64,000 bases of DNA from positions 31,952,289 through 32,016,288 of the forward strand of contig CM030365.1 of assembly GCA_017893485.1 (NCBI GenBank), given 5' to 3'. The position numbers and the translations under genes are program-made. The notes beneath the pieces were generated by a model. The model saw only the letters and a program-made list of their open reading frames with translations. It had not been told where the DNA came from and did not search any database. Below, piece after piece: positions 36,331 to 45,557 of the stretch. This stretch comes from Hemerocallis citrina. Its lineage: Eukaryota > Streptophyta > Magnoliopsida > Asparagales > Asphodelaceae. Position 1 is the stretch's first letter. Every line of letters begins with the position of its first letter.

Positions 36331-37446
36331 TTACAATATAAAATTCATAGAAAGTAGTTACAATAAAATTATTGATCGAAAATAGATTTTAATAGAAGAC
36401 CCAACAATACATTTTAAGAAAAAGAATTTGAAAGCAAGAAAATAATTTACAAAAATTTAAAATGCCAAAAATACACAGAAAATACAGATTTGGGAAAATA
36501 GGGGTTACATGTTGGGTTGAAAATGGCAATGGTTGGAGGTGTTTTGGGTTGAAGAGGTTTTATGCGTATGGATAGGATGAAGGATGTTGTTCTGGTGGAC
36601 GTGAGATGAATTCGGGTTGGGTTTGAAGATGAGTTCGGGAAAGGTGGAAGGAGTAGGTGGTGGTTGTTCATGTGGAGTTCGGGATGGAGGTGGAGTTTAG
36701 TTGTGGTGTTGTTGTTAGAGGTTGAGGTTGAAGATGATGGCTGTCGGGTTTGGAGATGTTGGTTATTGGGTTTGGAGATATTGGTTGTTGGGTAGAGAAG
36801 AGTTCGGGTGAGGCAGTGGTGATGGTGTTGGGCATTGGCTGTTGCTAGTAGGCAGTGCGTGCAGGTGAGGGGTGTTGGTGGCAAGGCTGGTGGTAAGGTG
36901 GGGAGAAGATTTCGGGTTTGGGTTGGCTGTTCGGGGAGGGGAGTTTGGGTGGAGGTGGAGCAATGGAGTTTGGAGGTGGGAAAATGGAGGCAGGGTATGG
37001 GGTGATGTTCGAGGTGAGATAATGTGGGTATGAGTTTGAAGGTAATTAGGTTGAAGATGGAGTGATTAGGGAAGATTAATGATGATTAGTGGATGGAGGT
37101 GATTAGGTAAAGGTAGTAAGAGGGGGTTGGCTGTTGTATGGAGTTCGGGATTTTGATAAGTTCAGGATGCATGGTAATAAAGAACGGGGAAAAGAAATTG
37201 AGGGGATCGTAATGAGTTTGTTTAGTGAGAGATCGTGGGAAAGTTGGGTAAATGAGAGATATGTGGAGTTAGTTAGCTAGAATAGGTTATGGCTAGGGTT
37301 TGAGTTAAACGAAATTAAGATTGTCTTGGGTTAGAATATCTCATAGCTCCTTCATCGGTTCATTTGGTCTGTTTATTTGGCTCTTAAGTTGGCGGTTGTG
37401 TGTTCGATTCCGTTCCCCCACAAATATTTATTTTCGCCAGGGTTTT

Positions 37447-37473
37447 CCTCTCTCTCTCTCTCTCTCTCTCTTT
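37447..37473. repeat. (CT)n microsatellite
   Basis: About 13 CT units, downstream of a segment with GTTCGATTCCG (near 37412), a B-box-like word. Confidence 0.9.
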
Positions 37474-37827
37474 TTGAAAGAATCTAGCCTTAACATGAAT
37501 TAAAAATTAACTAAATAAATGAATGCATGCTAATGAGTCCAAGGGAAGATGTATATAGTAGATGATCGAATTAAAAAAATTACATAGTAAGTTACGTAGA
37601 TGAATCAGAGAGTTATAAAAACATTGCTAACGTAATTTTCTAAAAATAGAGAGTACATATATGGTAGATGAAATGCCCTGAATAATCGACCCGTTTAACA
37701 AGAAGAGTCGCAAAATCTTCCCTCTTTGCCATCACATCATTTGAGTCTCCAACAATTATTCTAATAATTACATATCTGATTTGACCAATGAACGAATATT
37801 CAAGCATACGAGTTTCTTCTAATTTAC

Positions 37828-37828
<1 letters not shown>

Positions 37829-37850
<22 letters not shown>
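37829..37850. repeat. Poly-C run
   Basis: About 20 consecutive C followed by a poly-A of nine. It is responsible for a glycine-rich minus frame. Confidence 0.9.
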
Positions 37851-37859
<9 letters not shown>

Positions 37860-38020
37860 GGGAGAAAAAAGCTAGTTGTTCATAAAGAAAACTTGTAGCT
37901 GAGCATTAAGTTTTTTTTTAGAACTAGCTTTTTTCATTTCAAAATTTACCTTCAATACTAGACATCATTTAATATTGTCGATGTTTTGTAATTTTTTATT
38001 TTAATTTCCAAGTTGGTAGG

Positions 38021-38900
38021 ATGGAGGAAGAGTTCATAGTAATAGTTGGTGACAAAAGAAGGAATCGTCACGCAATACATTTGACATCGAGTTACAACTA
38101 TGCTCAATTAGTTGGAGAAATCGCAAAACAATTTAATGAATACCATGATAAGGTATTGATATCCTAAACTATTTTATCTCAGGCAGGCAGCAACTTCACA
38201 CTTTGTCAAATGATGACTTGAGAAATATGTGGACTGTCTTTATAAAGGTTAATGAGAGCATGATCAACATGCAAATGGGTATTAGGTTGCCAATTGTTAG
38301 TCAAGAAGATACTGTAACTTAAGGTAATCAAACATTGATAGTGAACTATTTATCAAATTGATTTCCTTCTAATGCAAGACTTAATAATGAACTATTTATT
38401 TGTTAGACGTGTTTTTTATCTTCGAAATGTACTAGTTTCTCTCCTAACGGACTACTTTAGACCTACATCTACTGTTTCTTTGTACAATAGTCTACTTTAT
38501 CATTCTTAACCAATTATTTTTACGCAAATGTATTATATTATGTTGTATATGAGTGTAGAGAATTATTTTTTACTTTTCTTTATTCTTGCAGTCAAAGGCC
38601 TCATGCACCAAATCAATTATTCCTGGATTACAAATCACAATAGGAATGAAAATATTCTTTACGTATACCTACTTGGTGGCATGCATGCATCATAGGTAAG
38701 GGCCAACAGTTTGACTCTGCGAGGGAATGTTGTATGTCTCACATAGGTTATGCAATTCCGAACAAGTTTGTCTATGACTTTCTCAAGAACGAATCAAAAT
38801 GCATTATTGCAACGTGATGTGAGAAGGAAACAACAGGGTGCCTTTGTAGGTTGCATGATTCACCGGCTAAAAGGACAACACGATTTTGAAAATTAAGACA
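38021..38900 (+). pseudogene. MuDR-type transposase N-terminal fragment
   Basis: Three short coding-like pieces occur in order. At 38021-38152 the frame begins MEEEFIVIVGDKRRNRHAI. After an intron-like GTATTG...ATCTCAG gap, 38186-38322 in another frame reads LHTLSNDDLRNMWTVFIKV. At about 38700-38850 a frame reads GQQFDSARECCMSHIGYAIP and then a Cys-rich end. This order (ubiquitin-like N-terminal part, LSND motif, then a GQ.F....C..YAI DNA-binding segment) resembles plant MuDR transposases and plant mobile-domain proteins. Frameshifts and a stop show it is dead. No DDE or SWIM part is present. TIRs were not found. Confidence 0.5.
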
Positions 38901-39065
38901 ATGCACACTGACCTTTTCGATGGGTGCGTGGAAATAAAATGTACTATTTTCAAGTTGAACTGTTAAGTTAGTAATATACATGTTCTATTCAAGTTGAACT
39001 ATTTTTGGATAATGTGTACTCCTTCTATTCAAGTTGAATGGGTGATTCCAAATCTCTTTGAAATC

Positions 39066-40286
39066 CCCCCTTTTTTTTTCTAAGGAAAAGGTGGAATATG
39101 ACCACCATGTTTCATTAATAAGAAATTAAAGAAACAAACCCAAAGTACTGGGCCAGGTTACAACCTACATTCAGAAAATAGAACATATATGAAGCAACAT
39201 AACCCGTACAAACAACAAATCCCTCCAATAACCCTAAGGGGTGGGCCGACAAACATGCTCGGTCCATCAAAATTGTATTTACGTCAGTTCAACTTCGTAC
39301 ACTGCCTCCACGGTACATGCAAAACCAACTTAAACTAGTCTGACAGGATTTTATCACTCACCGAGCCCTGCCTTCTCCTCTCTGGGGGACCCCATCTTTG
39401 GGCCCAAGCCCCGCAGGCCAAATTTTGACAACCGCCGAGCTCAGTCTACTCACTGGGAAGGGCCCATCTTTGGGCCAAAGCCCCGTAGGCAGAGTTTTGA
39501 CAACCGTCAAGCTCAATCTACACCTCCTATCCTCCCACAATCTTACTATTATTACTCCCCCACTAAAAACCAAAGTCAATGAGAGAGCCGTGAAGAGTAT
39601 ACCTTCGCCTCTCTCACGCCTTGCTATCTCCAGTGATTTCTCACAAATACAGACCACCACCAACATAGAGTAGTGAGGAGCAACATCTTCACTCACTCAC
39701 TCACTCACTCTCTCACTCACTCTCTCAATCAGAAAACCAATACAAGACCCAACTGATTGAAGTATCACCTTCTCCTCTCGCCACAATGGGCGATGGCGTT
39801 GGGCGTCAGCTTCCATTATGAGGGCATAGTGGTGGTGGTGCTCTGTCGACTGTGGTCATCAGGTGAAGCAGCCTGGATGCAGCCTCCGCCCCTCTAGATC
39901 ACACCCCAGCATAACGGGGTACAAGCTCCAGCCATTATCTTTGGCGCTACCGTCATCCCAAACCCCGACTACTTCGCCGATTACACCAACCCTGGAGGCC
40001 CAAATCATACCTGCATATCACCGTCATCGGCCCCGAGAGCATGGACATGGTGGCGGCGGCGAAGAAACCGTTCCGGCACCGCTGAAGGAGACAGACGACA
40101 ACGTCGGTAGAAAACATAGGGCACAGGAGTAACGAGTGAGCACATCTCATGGGGGGGCCCCGTCTTTGGGCCCTAGCCCCACAACCGTACTACTCCGCAA
40201 CCTTCACACCGAGTCAAACCTAACTCAGAAAGCTCCACAACCCGTTCCAGCTCCAAAACTCTCACAAACCGAAACCAAGGAATTTG
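39066..40286 (-). mobile_element. 5'-truncated LINE-like insertion 2
   Basis: The plus strand begins with a poly-T (poly-A on minus) preceded by TTTGAAATC (39057-39065). The same nine bases recur at 40287-40295, a fitting target-site duplication. The minus-strand 3' end (ATTAATGAAACATGGTGG...ATTCCACC before the A-tail) matches the 3' end of LINE insertion 1 (ATTAATGAAACAGGGTGG...TTCCACC). Upstream is a GC-rich, non-recognised body with a direct repeat of about 73 bp (ATCTTTGGGCC.AAGCCCCG at about 39410 and 39468). No RT domain is visible. Confidence 0.6.
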
Positions 40287-40295
40287 TTTGAAATC

Positions 40296-40785
40296 TTATC
40301 TCTAATACAAGCCAATTGTACAAAAAGGAAAGGGGAAAAATAGGGGGAAAGTAAGGTGGTTTAGGCAAGTATTGCTACTTTGACTAAAAGTCGAAGTATT
40401 GTAAAACAAACATAATTTTTTTTTTGAAAGGAAAAACAAACATAATTTAAGCAAGTAAACTCAGCATAAAGTGAGTCAAAAGCAGCTAGAAAAATTATCT
40501 TCCGTACTTATTAGGAGCAAAGGGAAATTCGGGCGATAAGAAAGGAAGTTTGGGTGCGACAATAAAAATGGCAAATGATAACATGAAAATGATGGTAAAT
40601 CGAGTGTAAACTTCAAAAGAAATGGAAGGAAAAGACTTCGACATTTTTTCTTGCACGGGTAGGGTGATGATTTTGGGAAGGTGAACCAAAATTGGCTTTA
40701 ACATGACATTCTTCGAATTACATGTCAATTGTTCAAAGAGGAACACAACTTGAGAAACCTTGCAAACAAGCAAAAGGGGATCGGG
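40296..40785. other. Unassigned DNA, probably copia 5' flank
   Basis: No gene is recognised. A 92-codon minus frame (40495-40773) has no domain. The stretch is interrupted by the micro LINE insertion and by LINE insertion 1, and it is contiguous with the copia remnant that resumes at 41602. Confidence 0.4.
40397..40447 (-). mobile_element. Micro LINE insertion (tail only)
   Basis: AAACAAACATAATTT occurs on both sides of TTTTTTTTTGAAAGGA. On the minus strand this is a few bases ending CTTTC followed by an A-tail, like the tail of LINE insertion 1 (CCTTTCACTTC plus A-tail). It looks like an extreme 5'-truncated retrotransposition with a target duplication of about 15 bp. Confidence 0.5.
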
Positions 40786-40798
40786 GACAATGCCAAAA

Positions 40799-41588
40799 CA
40801 CCACTGAAAGTCTGAGTATTCCTCTGACTAGTGCTCAATAATGCAATCCTTACAAGAGAAAACCTGACCAAAAGACAACCACAGATTGCGACCGACTGTG
40901 GATTTTGTAACAGGCATACCGAAACATTGAATCACTTGTTTATTCACTGTCCAAGGAGTAAGGCGACCATGGTAGAGGTGTTGAGAGCTCTAGAAACAAG
41001 TGACTACCCAGGCGAATACGAGAATTTGTGGATTGGCCCCAAATTCGCTTCGAGTCGCAACGAAATGAAGGATGCGTAGTACATTGCCATTGCGGCAACG
41101 ACATGGGTGTTATGGCTAGACAGAAACAATTTTTATTTTCGTGCTTCATGTAATAGTATTTCTAGTAAGCTTACTCATATCATGCATCTTATCTCTTTTT
41201 GGGCTACAGCTGCCGCCACAGGAGCGAGAAGGAGGATTGCCAGAGTCTTTCAGGTGGAGGACTTTGATGATGAGGAGGTAGAGTTTGGGTCGACGCTGGA
41301 CTGATAGATCGCCGCCTTCCAGACTCAGCAGTGTCTCAGTAGCTACAGTCTCTACTAGTTTGTTCATGGTATTTTGTACTTTGGGTTGTTGGCTACATGG
41401 AGGATTAGATCCCACCCCTCAGGGTTTTGTTGGGGGTTTATGTTTTATTTTCTGCACTGTATTTTCTTTTCCTGCTTTGTAATTTTGTTTTTCTCCCGGC
41501 TCACCGAGGTTGTTTTATTAATTTCTGATTAATGAAACAGGGTGGCTTTATTCCACCTTTCACTTCAAAAAAAAAAAAAAAAAAAAAA
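40799..41588 (+). mobile_element. 5'-truncated LINE insertion 1
   Basis: The insertion is flanked by a 13-bp target duplication GACAATGCCAAAA (40786-40798 and 41589-41601) and ends with a poly-A of about 20 (41569-41588). It contains the C-terminal end of the LINE polymerase ORF and a 3' UTR of about 260 bp ending TTAATGAAACAGGGTGGC...CCACCTTTCACTTC. The clear duplication and A-tail mean target-primed reverse transcription. Confidence 0.9.
40803..41304 (+). pseudogene. LINE ORF2 C-terminus (zf-RVT zinc-binding region)
   Basis: One frame runs to the TGA at 41302-41304 and reads LNNAILTRENLTKRQP followed by a zf-RVT zinc motif, CGFCNRHTETLNHLFIHCP (C-x2-C...H-x4-C, about 40888-40960). WVLWLDRNNFYF follows. 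The order is typical of the end of plant LINE reverse transcriptases. TGA codons at 40814 and 40826 sit where tryptophan is usual (VFLW context), and TAG at 41077 interrupts the tail, so the ORF is dead. The catalytic RT and endonuclease domains are missing through 5' truncation. Confidence 0.8.
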
Positions 41589-41601
41589 GACAATGCCAAA
41601 A

Positions 41602-43095
41602 TGGGGCAAATTATCATTATGAAGTGGGTTGGGTTCCTTGGTTCACATCGAGGGTATCTACCAGGACCACCTTGCTAGACAAAGTAATGGAGGAAAATTA
41701 AATTCGCATTGCTTAAAAAGACAATCACATTCATTGGACACTTGGTTAAGATTTCCGAATTCATGGGTGGGGCTCCAAAGTGGGGTGTCAACACTAACCA
41801 CTTCTAGTTGCTTCAGCTATTAGATTATGAAAATTTTTAAATTGATAGACTTAAAACAAGGAGATATGGCAAAACACTGAGTCTATGGGTAAGACTCAAA
41901 ATTGACTATTCGGAATCATTGTCATTGGAATGGATGTACTGGAAGAGAAAATATTTTTTTTCTCAACGAATGAAGGTATCTCTCCTCATGGTCATATAGT
42001 GAAATTCAACAAGGTGTTATCCAAGTTGAAGGCAATAAATGCTGATGATCATCGAAGAGGATAAATCTTTTTACTTAATATATTCATTGTGAGAACTATA
42101 CGACCATTTGATAACCACCATGTTACATGGGAAATCGGCCAAGGAGAAGCTCTTGATGGTTAGTGTGATCAAAGGCTTGAAGGAGGATGAACTTAAGAAG
42201 CAAACTCAAGAATTAGGGTCTACTTCTTCGATTTTCCTGTAAGTGGAGGGAACTTCAATTGGAAAGGATAGTGCGCGTAAAGGAGAGGTCTGTTGCCACT
42301 TTTGCTGGAGGAAAGTCCATTACAAGAGGGATTTCGCTAATTTCTAAGCACAGGGGATGCCAACATGGTAAGTGATATCATTTTTGTTTCAAGTTCGAAA
42401 GATGTGGATTCTTATTGGTATCTTGATTTGAAAAATTCTTATCATATTTACTCCGGAGGGAGATATTTTCTACTTACAAGTCTACAACAGGTAATTCTTT
42501 ATGGACATAAACTGGGGAGAACTGTGACGTAGTAGGAGAGGAGACAGTTGAGTTGTAGATGCCAGATGGAAATATGTTCACATTGTAGAAAATCATGCAT
42601 GTTCCTGCATCGAAACAGAACCTAATCCTTGAGAACTCTGGAAGCACTGGTCTGCAGGTAAACATCTCAAAGTGCAGTTCTATCGATTTGGAATGTTCGT
42701 CATAAGGTGATGATGGAAAAGAGGAGTGCTCAGCACAACCTCTACAAGCTTTGTGGGAACATAAAAATTATGTTGAGTGTTTGAAAGTCCAACGTTCCTA
42801 AAGTATCTAGTCCTCCGCCACTAAAATTACTAAAGCAAGATCACGACGTTCGAATATCATTGAGATGTGTAGGTTGCCCCTAGGTAGGTGGAGTTCTTAT
42901 GGAGGATGACATCTCCATGTCAGCACCTACTGGGGTTTATCCTTGAGAGGACATACAATTGGAGAAATAATATGTTAAGGTAAATTTGACTAGCAAACAA
43001 AGCTACTTAATCATGTTGTTTGCAAGAGGATCAGGAGAAGAGTCAAGAAGGTGAAAATCACACAAAGAGGAAGCACTTCAAATGCAAGCCAAGGT
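41602..43095 (+). pseudogene. Degenerate Ty1/copia gag and protease remnants
   Basis: Short, frameshifted pieces occur in the order expected of a Tork-type copia element. A gag-like stretch lies at 41930-42200 (LKAINADD and LMVSVIKGLKEDELKKQTQE in different frames). A zinc-knuckle remnant lies near 42291-42345 (CCHFCWRKVHYKRDF). A protease-like DSYWYLDLKNSYHIYS lies near 42408-42455, aligning with the usual W.LDSG.S.HM. GNIKIMLSV-type remains lie near 42760. Integrase and reverse transcriptase are absent, so a large deletion joins the protease region to the 3' end. It ends with CTTCAAATGCAAGCCAAGG (about 43076-43094), the usual sequence before a copia 3' LTR. Confidence 0.7.
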
Positions 43096-43470
43096 TGCGA
43101 TTGTTGGGCTTATTCCTCACATTTGAGGTAACAAATTTTGAAGGAATAAGTATTTCTAAAGCTTAGGAATTAATAATCAAAGCAGGGAGCTAAGTAAAAT
43201 AATCCAATATTTAGTTTTTAGTTTGTGGCATCCTCATTCAAGAGAAGGATGAGAAGTAATTAAATATTGGATAACTATGAAGAAGTCCTAGTTTGGCGTT
43301 TCAATTTTGGTTTGGCTTGGAGATAAACATGAAATCGGAATATACATGTTTAGAGATAATGATCGAGATTTAAACATAAGAATCCTAGACTTCTATAAAA
43401 ATTTATTGTGGCCTCCAAAAAAATGAGTACTTCATATTTTTGACTTGCTATCGGCCATCATAAAACCTTT

Positions 43471-43482
43471 GCTCTGATACCA
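43471..43482 (-). other. tRNA-iMet primer-binding site
   Basis: TGGTATCAGAGC on the minus strand, two bases inside the end of the LTR at 43485. This is the standard copia primer site, and it fixes the element's orientation. Only a few tens of bases of internal region remain. Confidence 0.85.
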
Positions 43483-43484
43483 CT

Positions 43485-44441
43485 TGTAGAGAATCTGAAA
43501 CCACCTGTAGTGATAATAGCGACACACACACTACAAGAAACAGAAAAGCCCAAGAACTAGATGCACCAAGAACAAGCCACCATAATAATCGCAAGATCTC
43601 ACAACACGAACACAATAATAAGCAGAGATAACCAATACTTCTTATTCCCCAAGAAATACAAAGTACAAGGAGATCAAACTCACAATCTCTCTCTCACCTT
43701 TGCAACACTCGGCACTTACCCCTGTTGAAGTTGAACAATAATAAAGGCTCACAAATTCTCTCTAACCTGTCGTTAAGATTGATTCAAACCCTAGAGTCTA
43801 GAACCAGTTATATAGCCCTTAAGTAAACCATAAAAGATATACACCAATATAGCTTATTGGACAAGAAATCTGTCAGCGTAAATAACATACAACGCCGCTG
43901 TCGGTCGACCGCACCAAGTTGCGGTTGACTGCAACTAGTCTCGCCATGACCCTAGCACTGGATGGTCAACTTTGCGGTCTATTGTACCTCTCTCTGTTGG
44001 AACCCTGTACAGCCGGTCGGGTGTGTTGTTGGGTGTGCGGTCGACTGCAACTATGGACAGTCGACCACAACTCTGCCTGCACTTATTGACTGCCTTCTTC
44101 TCTCTGCTTCGTGTTCTCCTCTTCTTCTTCTAAAACTTCAAGAACTCTCGTGCCTACGTGTATTTGAGGCCAAAATCCTAACAGAAGAAGCACAAGAAGC
44201 TACAGCAACAAGAGGCAGCAACATGTACAGCATGCACAAATAGTAACTATGCCGACATGCTTCAGCTCTCGTCTAGAGAGCATGATAGTCGACTGCACAG
44301 TTGACTGTCAAGCTCTCTGGAATGCACAAGGAAATGTGCAGTCGACCGTACTGTCGATCGCCTCACTCTCTGTTCACTCGATGGGTAACTGCAGTCAACC
44401 GCACTTTATGCAGTCGACCATGCGATGCTGTTTAATCTACA
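43485..44441 (-). repeat. 5' LTR of a truncated minus-strand copia
   Basis: On the minus strand it starts TGTAGATTAAACAGC at 44441 and ends CAGATTCTCTACA at 43485, next to the primer site. A TATATAAC box is near 43809-43816 (minus). About a dozen GTCGACYGC-type motifs fill 43900-44420. No internal coding remains and no target duplication could be confirmed. It splits the older plus-strand copia LTR. Confidence 0.7.
43900..44420. repeat. Cluster of GTCGACYGC motifs in copia LTR
   Basis: GGTCGACCGC (about 43904), CGGTCGACTGC (about 44039), CAGTCGACCA (about 44057 and 44411), AGTCGACTGC (about 44288) and CAGTCGACCGT (about 44339) occur, plus several one-base variants such as GGTTGACTGC and CAGTCAACCGC, in both orientations. 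They lie upstream of the TATA box, i.e. in U3. Confidence 0.75.
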
Positions 44442-44800
44442 TGTGAGATTTGTTCTGATCTAAACCTATATATATTGCATTGAGTACGATTTTAGGGTTA
44501 AAGGAAACATTGTTCTATCAGGATACGGAGATCTAGCAGCCAATAGAGATAGAGAAGGTGATAGAGATAAACCCTACACCTTGGGGTGAGATATTGAGAG
44601 ATTGTAAACTTGTTCGTCATATTTCTAGTGGAAATCACAGGAATGCCTCTGCACGGGGAAGTAGTCATTGCATTGGGTGAACCTCGAAAAAATTTCGTAT
44701 GTTCTTGTGTGTTAACTTTTAATTGTTTTTGTTCTCTTGTTTGTTATTCTATTGTTTTGCATCTCTTTGGTGAGTTATTCAGTAGTTAAAACTCAACAGT

Positions 44801-45056
44801 GCTTATAGCAAAAAGTAAATAATTGAGAAGAAGGATGGGAAGATTGAAATGGAGAAAGAAAAAATTTAACAAATGAAGAAGAATGGTGAAGCATTTTCTG
44901 CTATACCATTCATCTTGTTGGTAGCTTTCTTCCATTTCTACCTTCATCTCTTCTTCGTCTTTAATCATCTTCCAACGCTTGCCATGTGTACTATCCAACC
45001 TTAGGCAAGAAAACTTGAACTTAATTTTAACATGAAAAATAATGGATTTGTATCCT
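44801..45056. other. Unassigned DNA
   Basis: Purine-rich, then pyrimidine-rich sequence between the copia LTR and gypsy LTR 2. A 70-codon minus frame (44786-44998) is acidic and has no recognised domain. Confidence 0.4.
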
Positions 45057-45488
45057 TGATGAGGGTGGAAATCGCGGTGGATCTACACCGTACGATTCCT
45101 GCAAAAATCTCGGGACTCCTAAGACCTTAACGGTGGGCCCAGTAGCGAATCATGGGCTATCCCCAGGCCCATCATGGCGGTCAAGACCTACTAAAGACCC
45201 CACTGGCCTTTAAATACAGCCTAATCTCAACAGTCGCCAGGTAAAGATGTTTTTACCACCTAAACCCTCATTTAACTACTATTAACTGACTTGAGCTTCA
45301 GATGGTCTGTCGCCGGAAATACTCACGGTGTTTTAGACTTTTTGGTAGATCCTTGGTGGACGTTCTGTCCACACCCCCTCTCATACTAGCCTCACATCAG
45401 GTTCAGATCTACGCCTGAGATTTGATTTTAATCTCCAACAAAAGAACTCACTATTTGTTGTTCCTACACCGGAAAAACACCAGCATCA
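45057..45488 (+). repeat. 5' LTR of gypsy element 2
   Basis: About 432 bp, starting TGATGAGGGTGG and ending CACCAGCATCA. A TATA-like TTTAAATACAG lies at 45209-45219. It is followed immediately by a primer site (ATTGGTGACACCTGTGGAAA) that aligns with that of gypsy element 1. Confidence 0.7.
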
Positions 45489-45508
45489 GATTGGTGACAC
45501 CTGTGGAA
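45489..45508 (+). other. Primer-binding site of gypsy element 2
   Basis: GATTGGTGACACCTGTGGAA directly after the LTR. It corresponds base for base in layout to the minus-strand site at 1405-1423. Confidence 0.65.
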
Positions 45509-45557
45509 AACTCAGATCCGAGCATCTGACTCAGTCCATACACTATAGCAGACATCT

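Larger units (their letters stand above)
32256..36509 (-). repeat. Giant solo LTR G (4.25 kb)
   Basis: On the minus strand it starts TGTAACCCCTATTTTCCC at 36509 and ends GGGAAGCGGGGCACGACA at 32256. A perfect TGTTG duplication flanks it (32251-32255, 36510-36514). A TATA box (TATATATACCC on minus) lies near 35834-35844. The 3' end matches the F and J families. A GATC-rich region (34970-35350) and a GC-rich leader (35400-35930) give long but domain-free frames. 36120-36330 is AATAAT-rich. Confidence 0.85.
23916..37600 (-). repeat. Giant LTR D, host of second nest
   Basis: Its 3' end, on the minus strand GGGGCATGACA, is at 23916. It is visible in three pieces: 23916-24421, 30503-32255 and 36515 onward. 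These are separated by LTR E and LTR G, each with a perfect 5-bp duplication, which proves the pieces were once continuous. The pieces carry no coding. I could not find the matching right end, so 37600 is only an approximate limit. The third piece is strongly G-rich on the plus strand. Confidence 0.6.
43096..44800 (+). repeat. Copia 3' LTR, interrupted
   Basis: Begins at about 43096 with a TTGTTGGGCTTATTCC block right after the conserved GCAAGCCAAGG tract. It is broken by a minus-strand copia LTR (43485-44441). It resumes with a TATA (TATATATATTGC, about 44469) and the Tork-like U5 landmarks CATTGGGTGAACCTCG and TTCTTGTGTGTTAAC, ending ACTCAACA at about 44800. The total without the insertion is about 0.75 kb. 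Confidence 0.55.

Noticed and set aside
36447..36884. 145-codon minus-strand open frame, His/Thr/Pro-rich
   Set aside because: It lies across the LTR G / LTR D border in DNA that is strongly G-rich on one strand. The composition removes stop codons, and no domain is present.
38005..38016. Right end of LTR D at GGTGACA/AAAGA, which would match the left flank AAAGA
   Set aside because: The match is five bases in AT-rich DNA and lies inside the coding-like MuDR fragment, so chance is more likely. The right border of LTR D is left open.
39863..40132. 89-codon plus frame, GC-rich
   Set aside because: It is antisense to LINE-like insertion 2, with no domain and no supporting signals.
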